In this document: positions 7,749-12,251 of the stretch, one piece after another | Position numbering within the stretch: position 1 is the stretch's first letter | Layout of the letters: each line of letters begins with the position of its first letter | NCBI GenBank assembly: GCA_019510535.1 | Contig: JAEKKE010000334.1 | Coordinates: forward strand, 1-12,251 | Direction: 5' to 3' | DNA length: 12,251 nucleotides | Source: Acidobacteriota bacterium | GTDB lineage: Bacteria; Acidobacteriota; Terriglobia; Terriglobales; Acidobacteriaceae | The notes under the pieces: model-generated | What the model was told of the DNA's origin: nothing | Databases searched by the model: none | What the model saw: the letters and a program-made list of their open reading frames with translations, nothing else | Program-made: the position numbers and the translations under genes

Positions 7749-7822
7749 CTCATGAGAACGGAACACCTGAAGCCGTCCCCTTAAGCACGACGAGAGATAG
7801 AACTCTCAGTCGACGAGCTATC

Positions 7823-7828
7823 TACAAT
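7823..7828 (+). promoter_or_regulatory. Possible -10 box (TACAAT) of tsaD, leaderless arrangement
   Basis: TACAAT is one base from the consensus TATAAT and lies 6 nt before the tsaD ATG, so transcription would begin at about the start codon. No convincing -35 is seen and there is no usable Shine-Dalgarno between. Confidence 0.4.
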
Positions 7829-7834
7829 AAAGAG

Positions 7835-8971
7835 ATGGCTTCGGGTCTGATTCTTGGCATTGAGAGCTCCTGCGACGAGACGGCAGCCGCCGTCGTGCGC
7901 AGTGGCCGCGAAGTGCTCTCCAATGTCGTCGCCTCACAGATCGCCACCCACGCCCTTTACGGCGGCGTCGTGCCGGAGCTTGCCTCACGCGAGCACCTCA
8001 CCAACATCGTCCCGGTGGTCCGCACCGCAGTCGCCGAAGCCGGCATCACACTCGCCGATTTGGATGCTGTCGCCGTCACCGAAGGTCCCGGACTCGCCGG
8101 AGCCCTCCTGGTCGGCATCACCTATGCCAAAGCGCTGGCCTACGGTCTCGGCAAACCGCTGATCGCGGTGAACCACCTGGAGGGCCACATCCACGCCGTG
8201 CTGATGGAAGCAAAAGAGACCCTTTCGCTTACCCCAGGCACTCCCGTCCTTGCCCTGGTCGTCTCCGGCGGACACACTCATCTCTACCTCGCCGAAGAGC
8301 GCGATAGCCTGTGGAGCTACCGCAATGTCGGCCGCACCATCGATGACGCCGCCGGTGAGGCCTACGACAAGAGCGCCAAGCTGCTCGGTCTGGGCTATCC
8401 CGGAGGTCCACTGATGGACTTCCTCGCCGGCCACGGTGATCCCAACGCCGTGGAGTTCAAGCTCGGCGGCATCAAGCCCAAGCTGCACCGCGACGGAGCC
8501 TCCCGCGGCGGCGAGTTCGACTTCTCCTTCAGCGGCATCAAGACCGCCGTGCTGCGCTATACCGAACTGCACGGCATGCGTGAGCGCGCAGCTGTCCGCC
8601 ACCACGCGTTGTTGCAGGTAGAAGGCAACCGGCGCGAAGCCGCCCTTGCTCTCTGCGATCGCGAGACCCTGGACCTGATCGCCTCATTCCAGAAGGCGGT
8701 CGTCGGCTATCTGGTCAAACAGACCATGCGCGCGGCTGAGGAGTTCGACGCCCACAGCATCGTCGTCTCCGGTGGCGTGGCGGCCAACCGGGCGCTGCGA
8801 GAGCGGATGTCTGCTGAAGCTGCCGCCCGCCGCATCCAGATCGCCTTCCCCTCGCTGGCGCTGGCCACCGACAACGCGGCCATGATCGCCGCCGCTGCCT
8901 GGCCGAAGTTCGCCGCCGGGCTCTTTGCCTCGGATGAATTGAACGCGACCCCGCAGTTGCGGTTGGGTTAA
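7835..8971 (+). CDS. tsaD: tRNA N6-threonylcarbamoyladenosine (t6A37) transferase subunit TsaD
   Basis: Transfers the threonylcarbamoyl group from TC-AMP to A37 of ANN-decoding tRNAs, acting with TsaB and TsaE. The family motifs are complete: GIESSCDETA at 8-17, the metal-binding HLEGH (H114, H118), VSGGHTHLY, DDAAGEAYDKSAKLLGLGYPGGP, VSGGVAANR and ATDNAAM with D346 as a further metal ligand. At 378 residues it is longer than the usual 335-345; the extra 25 or so residues sit between IKTAVLRY (about 236-243) and the ASFQKAVV helix. The start at 7835 begins immediately before the conserved N-terminus; the frame is open to 7691 but that extension is unrelated. cysS follows after 50 nt on the same strand, so the two are probably co-transcribed. 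It is divergent from cca. Confidence 0.96.
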   Translation: MASGLILGIESSCDETAAAVVRSGREVLSNVVASQIATHALYGGVVPELASREHLTNIVPVVRTAVAEAGITLADLDAVAVTEGPGLAGALLVGITYAKALAYGLGKPLIAVNHLEGHIHAVLMEAKETLSLTPGTPVLALVVSGGHTHLYLAEERDSLWSYRNVGRTIDDAAGEAYDKSAKLLGLGYPGGPLMDFLAGHGDPNAVEFKLGGIKPKLHRDGASRGGEFDFSFSGIKTAVLRYTELHGMRERAAVRHHALLQVEGNRREAALALCDRETLDLIASFQKAVVGYLVKQTMRAAEEFDAHSIVVSGGVAANRALRERMSAEAAARRIQIAFPSLALATDNAAMIAAAAWPKFAAGLFASDELNATPQLRLG

Positions 8972-9021
8972 GACATCTGTTGGCCGGACGGGTAGAATCT
9001 ACAAGGAAAGTGCCCTCCGGA

Positions 9022-10405
9022 ATGCCTGAGATCAAGCTTTTTAATACTCTGACCACCACTGTCGAGCCCCTGACGCCCCAGCGGGACAACACCCTGCGGA
9101 TGTATGCCTGCGGACCCACGGTGTATGACTACGGGCACATCGGCAACTTCCGCACCTTCCTGCACGTCGACGCGCTGCGCCGCTTCGCCCGCCAATCGGG
9201 CATGAAGGTGGAACATGTCATGAACGTGACGGACGTGGACGACAAGATCATCCGCAACGCCGCCGCTGCGCAGATGCCCATCCAGGACTACACCGCCAAG
9301 TTCACCCAGGCCTTCTTTGAAGACCTGGAGGCCCTGGGTATCGAGAAGCCGGAGTTCGTCGCCAAGGCAACCGAGAACATTCCGGAGATGGTGTCACTGA
9401 TCGAGAAGCTGGCCGGCGACGACATCGCCTACAAGACCGAAGACGGAAGCTGGTACTTCCGCATCGCCCGCTTCCCGGCCTACGGCAAGCTCTCGAAAAA
9501 AGACTTTGACGGCATTGAAGATGGAGCCCGCGTCGACGTCGACGAGTACGAGAAGGACGCTGCCCGCGACTTCGCTCTCTGGAAGGCTCCAAAACCGGGC
9601 GAAGCGCAGTGGAATACTGCGATCGGCTGCGGCCGTCCCGGCTGGCATATTGAGTGTTCGGCCATGGCGATGAAGTACCTTGGCGAGACCCTTGACCTGC
9701 ACGCCGGCGGCGAAGACCTGATGTTCCCCCACCATGAAAATGAAATAGCCCAGAGCGAAGCCGCCACCGGCAAGCCGTTCGCCCAGCACTGGATGCACGT
9801 CCGCTTCCTTCTGGTGGAAGGCAAGAAGATGTCCAAGAGTGAAGGGAACTTCTTCACCCTGCGCGATCTGTTGCTGAAGGGCTACCGCGCCTCGTACTTT
9901 CGTCGATCGCCTGCGTAAGGGAAGCTTCGCGGAAGGCGTCAACGAAGAGATCTCTGCCGCTACGAAGAAGGCCGCTGAAGGTTTCAGCGCGGCCATGGCC
10001 GACGATCTGAATACCGCCGTCGCTCGTGCCGCGGTCTTTGACCTGATCCGCGCCGCCAACTCCGCGATGGATAGCGGCAAGCTGCTCGCCGGCAACGTTT
10101 CGGAGATCGAAGCGGTCCTCGCCTCCTTCGATGGCGTCTTCGCCGTCCTGACCGACCGCGACGCTGAGCTGACCAAGGCCGCGCTCGCCTGGGCTGAAAA
10201 AGAAGGCAAGCTCGACCAGGCCTCTCCGGAACTGCTCGCCACCATGTCGCTCAGCGATGAGGAGGTGGATAAGCTGGTCGCCGAACGCACGCTGGCCAAG
10301 AAGCAACGCAACTTCGCCCGCGCCGACGCCATCCGCAACGAGCTTCTGGAGAAGGGCATCATCATCGAAGACTCAAAAGAAGGCGTCCGCTGGAAGCGTA
10401 AGTAG
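9022..10405 (+). pseudogene. cysS: Cysteinyl-tRNA synthetase, disrupted by an out-of-frame internal deletion
   Basis: Class I synthetase that charges tRNA-Cys. Frame 1 from ATG 9022 carries MYACGPTVYDYGHIGN (zinc Cys and HIGH-type motif), GWHIECSAM, HAGGEDLMFPHHENE and KMSKS at 269-273, then runs through KGYRAS and terminates at TAA 9916-9918 after a short out-of-family tail. The family sequence resumes in another frame from about 9893 (TFVDRLRKGSFAEG, then ADDLNTA, then the C-terminal RNFARADAIRNEL and GVRWKRK) to TAG 10403-10405. Against the E. coli enzyme roughly 25-35 residues just after KMSKS are missing, and the frame change requires the lost length to be 2 modulo 3. Rest of the gene is well conserved, so the event is recent, or a sequencing or assembly error. 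AAGGA at 9003 is 14 nt before the ATG; a GTG at 9010 is an alternative start. The stop lies inside a palindromic repeat. Confidence 0.85.
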
Positions 10406-10440
10406 AGCATTTTTCCTATACCTCCAGGAAAATGCTCTAG
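10403..10440. repeat. Short palindrome of the intergenic repeat family, probable bidirectional terminator
   Basis: TAGAGCATTTTTCCT (10403-10417) pairs with AGGAAAATGCTCTA (10426-10439), leaving one unpaired T and the loop ATACCTCC. The ends resemble the arms of the 2537-2654 element (ATTTTCC flanked by CTAG-type ends), and the loop resembles the bases next to its right arm (ACACCTAC). It forms the whole gap between convergent cysS and the HAD gene and provides the TAG stop of each. A hairpin with A/T tracts on both sides could stop transcription in both directions. Confidence 0.8.
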
Positions 10441-11063
10441 TAACCTGCTTGCTGCCAGGTGGGTTGATAGTACTCGCGGATGTCGATGACTTTGGCGCCG
10501 GCGGCGCGGCCGGCTGCCAGGCCGGTCTCTGAGTCTTCAAAGACGAGGCAGCGATTGGGAGCGACGTTGAGGCGGTGCGCGGCTTCGAGATAGACGTCAG
10601 GTTCGGGCTTGCCGTGAAGGACATCTTCCCTGGCGACGATCGCATCGAAATATGGAAGGAGGTCTACAGCTTCGAGGCTGACCTCTACGTTCACACGATT
10701 TCCATTCGAGGCGACGGCCATGGGGAGTTTCCCCTTGAACTCGCGAGCAATCGACGCGATGACCGATACCTCTTCGAGCATGTGCAGGCTTTCGCGAAAG
10801 AGAACCTGATGCTTCGCCAGAACTGCCTTGGGATCCTCAATCTGTCCAAGACCGTCATCCTGGAACTTCTGCAGCAGTGCATCTGCTGTCAGTGAGTGGT
10901 TTTGATGAAACCATTCGGCGGGGAAGTTGAGGCCGATGCGTTCAAACCCAACCTGGAGTGCATGCGGGTGGGCCGGGATGGTATCGACCAGCGTTCCATC
11001 GCAGTCGAAGATCAATGCATCGGCTTGCTGTGCGGCTTCAGAGAGTGTGTTCAAAGAGCGCAT
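10437..11063 (-). CDS. HAD family IA sugar-phosphate phosphatase, YqaB/beta-phosphoglucomutase-like
   Basis: A 208-residue cytosolic haloacid-dehalogenase hydrolase. Motif I is FDCDGTLVDT with nucleophile D20 and acid/base D22, motif II is Ser119 in VASNG, motif III is Lys152 in HGKPEPD, and motif IV is FEDSETG (E176, D177). An alpha-helical cap between motifs I and II places it in subfamily IA. The region from MAVASNG through YFDAIVA, KPEPD and CLVFEDSETG resembles E. coli YqaB, a fructose-1-phosphatase, so a small sugar phosphate is the likely substrate; a beta-phosphoglucomutase role is the alternative. There is no Shine-Dalgarno; TATACT lies 7 nt before the ATG. It is convergent with cysS through a palindrome that supplies its stop codon, and divergent from phosphofructokinase, which fits a sugar-phosphate context. 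Confidence 0.88.
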   Translation of the reverse strand: MRSLNTLSEAAQQADALIFDCDGTLVDTIPAHPHALQVGFERIGLNFPAEWFHQNHSLTADALLQKFQDDGLGQIEDPKAVLAKHQVLFRESLHMLEEVSVIASIAREFKGKLPMAVASNGNRVNVEVSLEAVDLLPYFDAIVAREDVLHGKPEPDVYLEAAHRLNVAPNRCLVFEDSETGLAAGRAAGAKVIDIREYYQPTWQQAGY

Positions 11064-11070
11064 GAAGACA

Positions 11071-11076
11071 AGTATA
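11071..11076 (-). promoter_or_regulatory. Possible -10 box (TATACT) of the HAD phosphatase gene, leaderless arrangement
   Basis: TATACT on the minus strand is close to the -10 consensus and is followed by 7 nt and then the ATG at 11063. No good -35 is seen at the usual distance and no Shine-Dalgarno is present. Confidence 0.4.
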
Positions 11077-11109
11077 GGAGTGTCTCTGTATTCCCCTGGA
11101 GAACTGAAT

Positions 11110-11146
11110 TCAAAGGAGGAACTTCGGCGGAGACGCCTCCCTTTGA
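11110..11146. repeat. Inverted repeat in the HAD-pfkA divergent region
   Basis: TCAAAGGAGG (11110-11119) pairs with CCTCCCTTTGA (11136-11146) with one bulged base and a 16-nt loop. It lies 50-100 nt before pfkA. It may be an operator or part of the pfkA leader; it contains an SD-like AAAGGAGG with no start codon behind it. Confidence 0.5.
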
Positions 11147-11173
11147 GAGGTGTGCGGTGCTATCCTTGAGCCG

Positions 11174-11199
11174 CATCAGAGAACGGGTTTCTGCTGATG
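11174..11199 (+). promoter_or_regulatory. Hairpin at the pfkA start region
   Basis: CATCAGAGAA (11174-11183) pairs with TTCTGCTGATG (11189-11199) with one bulged G and loop CGGGT. The first in-frame ATG (11197-11199) is inside the right arm, and the second ATG (11209) is just downstream. If transcribed, it could affect start choice or translation. Confidence 0.4.
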
Positions 11200-11208
11200 G
11201 GAAAAGCA

Positions 11209-12251
11209 ATGCGTATAGGTATCGTAACTGCGGGTGGTGATTGTCCCGGTCTGAATGCAGTGATCCGGGCGGCGGTGAGGAAGGGCGTTCTGCACTATGG
11301 GAACGAGTTTGTCGGCTTCACTGAAGGCTGGCGTGGACTGATCGAAGACCTTTCGATGCCGCTGAATCTTCAGACAACCGACGAGATCCTTTCACGCGGC
11401 GGAACCATTCTGCGGTCTTCGCGTCTTGATATCCGGCAGGTGCATGGCGGGTATGTGAAATGCATGCAGACCATGGCCCGTCATGGTGTTGAAGCCCTGA
11501 TTGCGATCGGCGGTAATGGAACACAGGCCGCCAGCCTGGCGCTGACCGAGGTAGGTGTGAACGTTGTCGGTGTTCCGAAGACGATCGATAACGATCTCAG
11601 CGGAACGGACATGTGTTTCGGATTCGACACCGCGGTGAACGTCGCTACCGAAGCGATTGACCGGCTGCATACGACGGCTGAGGCTCACAATCGCGTCATC
11701 ATATGCGAGGTGATGGGGCGCCATACGGGCTGGATCGCCGCCTGTGCCGGGCTTGCCGGTGGTGCCCATGTGATCGTGATTCCTGAGAGACCGATTGACC
11801 TGGATGAGATCTGCGCACAGGTGCAGTACGAGTGGCAGGAAGGACGGCAGTACGCCATCATCGTTGCGGCTGAAGGAGCCCACCTGGCGAACACGGAGTG
11901 GGCCTCCCCCGCCAGAAAGCTAGGCGGCATTGGTGTTGCACTGGCCAAGGTGATTGAAGAGCGGACCGGGTATGAGACGCGCAGCATCAGTCTTGGCCAT
12001 GTGCAGCGTGGTGGCACACCGACTGCCTATGACCGCCAACTCGCCACGCGTTATGGTGTCGCGGCTGTCGATGTCGTGAATGAGCGGCGGTACGGCAGGA
12101 TGGTGGCGCTGAAGAACTCTGTGATTGTCGATATCCCGTTGGAAGAGGCCGTGGCTCCGCCACGCGGTGTCGATGCTCAGTTGATGGGCGTGATCACGGC
12201 CCTGCGTCCGGCGGCACTCAAATTCTCGAGCCTCAGCACAGAGTCCAGCGG
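11209..12251 (+). CDS. pfkA: 6-phosphofructokinase, group III-like (partial, C-terminus off the right edge)
   Basis: Phosphorylates fructose 6-phosphate to the 1,6-bisphosphate in glycolysis. Counting from ATG 11209 the landmarks fall on E. coli PfkA numbers: GGDCPG loop near 9-14, G101-G-N103-G104, and PKTIDND with K124, catalytic D127 and D129. MGRHTGWIA, AEGAH and LGHVQRGGTPTAYDR follow in the normal order. Gly104 is the residue of ATP-using enzymes whereas Lys124 is shared with PPi-using and actinobacterial enzymes, so ATP is the more likely donor but PPi is not excluded. Asn103 replaces the usual acidic residue near Mg-ATP. An in-frame ATG at 11197 would add MGKA; GGGA lies about 6 nt before 11209. 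The open frame reaches the edge after 347 codons, near the full length for this group. It is divergent from the HAD phosphatase. Confidence 0.93.
   Translation, partial: MRIGIVTAGGDCPGLNAVIRAAVRKGVLHYGNEFVGFTEGWRGLIEDLSMPLNLQTTDEILSRGGTILRSSRLDIRQVHGGYVKCMQTMARHGVEALIAIGGNGTQAASLALTEVGVNVVGVPKTIDNDLSGTDMCFGFDTAVNVATEAIDRLHTTAEAHNRVIICEVMGRHTGWIAACAGLAGGAHVIVIPERPIDLDEICAQVQYEWQEGRQYAIIVAAEGAHLANTEWASPARKLGGIGVALAKVIEERTGYETRSISLGHVQRGGTPTAYDRQLATRYGVAAVDVVNERRYGRMVALKNSVIVDIPLEEAVAPPRGVDAQLMGVITALRPAALKFSSLSTESS

Noticed and set aside
8968..9021. Promoter between tsaD and cysS (TAGAAT at 8993)
   Set aside because: No -35-like hexamer at suitable spacing; co-transcription with tsaD explains the 50-nt gap as well.
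9880..9918. Programmed ribosomal frameshift in cysS
   Set aside because: No slippery heptamer is visible, and a frameshift alone would not restore the missing 25-35 residues.
9394..10410. Minus-strand open frame of 338 codons spanning the cysS break
   Set aside because: Ser/Ala/Arg-rich translation without motifs, antisense to well-conserved CysS segments on both sides of the junction.

Overview
The window looks like chromosomal DNA of a GC-rich, free-living soil-type bacterium. The gene set (PL10 pectate lyase with a signal peptide, flavin amine oxidase, a cytoplasmic-type formate dehydrogenase, group III-like phosphofructokinase) and the weak Shine-Dalgarno use fit an Acidobacteriota of the Terriglobia type (Granulicella, Edaphobacter, Terriglobus and relatives). 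That placement is an inference from protein flavour; there is no rRNA or other taxonomic marker here.

Layout from left to right: (1) 1-2457, minus strand, is the N-terminal 819 codons of a large molybdenum/iron-sulfur formate dehydrogenase alpha subunit that runs off the left edge. (2) 2458-2671 is a divergent intergenic region dominated by a 118-bp concentric palindrome. (3) 2672-3598, plus, is a DUF72 (YecE-like) protein whose stop overlaps the stop of (4) 3595-4950, minus, a flavin amine oxidase. The amine oxidase start overlaps the end of (5) 4911-6212, minus, a secreted PL10 pectate lyase, preceded by (6) 6274-7656, minus, a tRNA nucleotidyltransferase (cca) with an HD domain. Genes 6-5-4 could form one leftward transcript. 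(7) 7657-7834 is a divergent control region with a pair of direct repeats. (8) 7835-8971, plus, is tsaD, followed by (9) 9022-10405, plus, cysS, which is broken by an apparent out-of-frame internal deletion near 9892. (10) 10403-10440 is a short palindrome of the same family as the large one; it supplies the stop codons of both cysS and the convergent (11) HAD sugar-phosphatase (10437-11063, minus). (12) 11209-12251, plus, is a 6-phosphofructokinase cut by the right edge.

Functionally the window is mostly housekeeping: three tRNA-related genes (cca for 3'-end addition, tsaD for t6A37 formation, cysS for cysteine charging) sit around the 7.7-kb divergent region. At the right, a HAD phosphatase resembling fructose-1-phosphatases is divergent from phosphofructokinase. 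Polysaccharide degradation (PL10), amine oxidation and formate oxidation are the accessory functions.

I do not see a defence island, CRISPR array or prophage. The points most worth a second look are the palindrome family, the disrupted cysS, the exchanged His/Gln pair at the formate dehydrogenase active site, and TAnnnT boxes immediately upstream of several start codons that suggest leaderless transcription.
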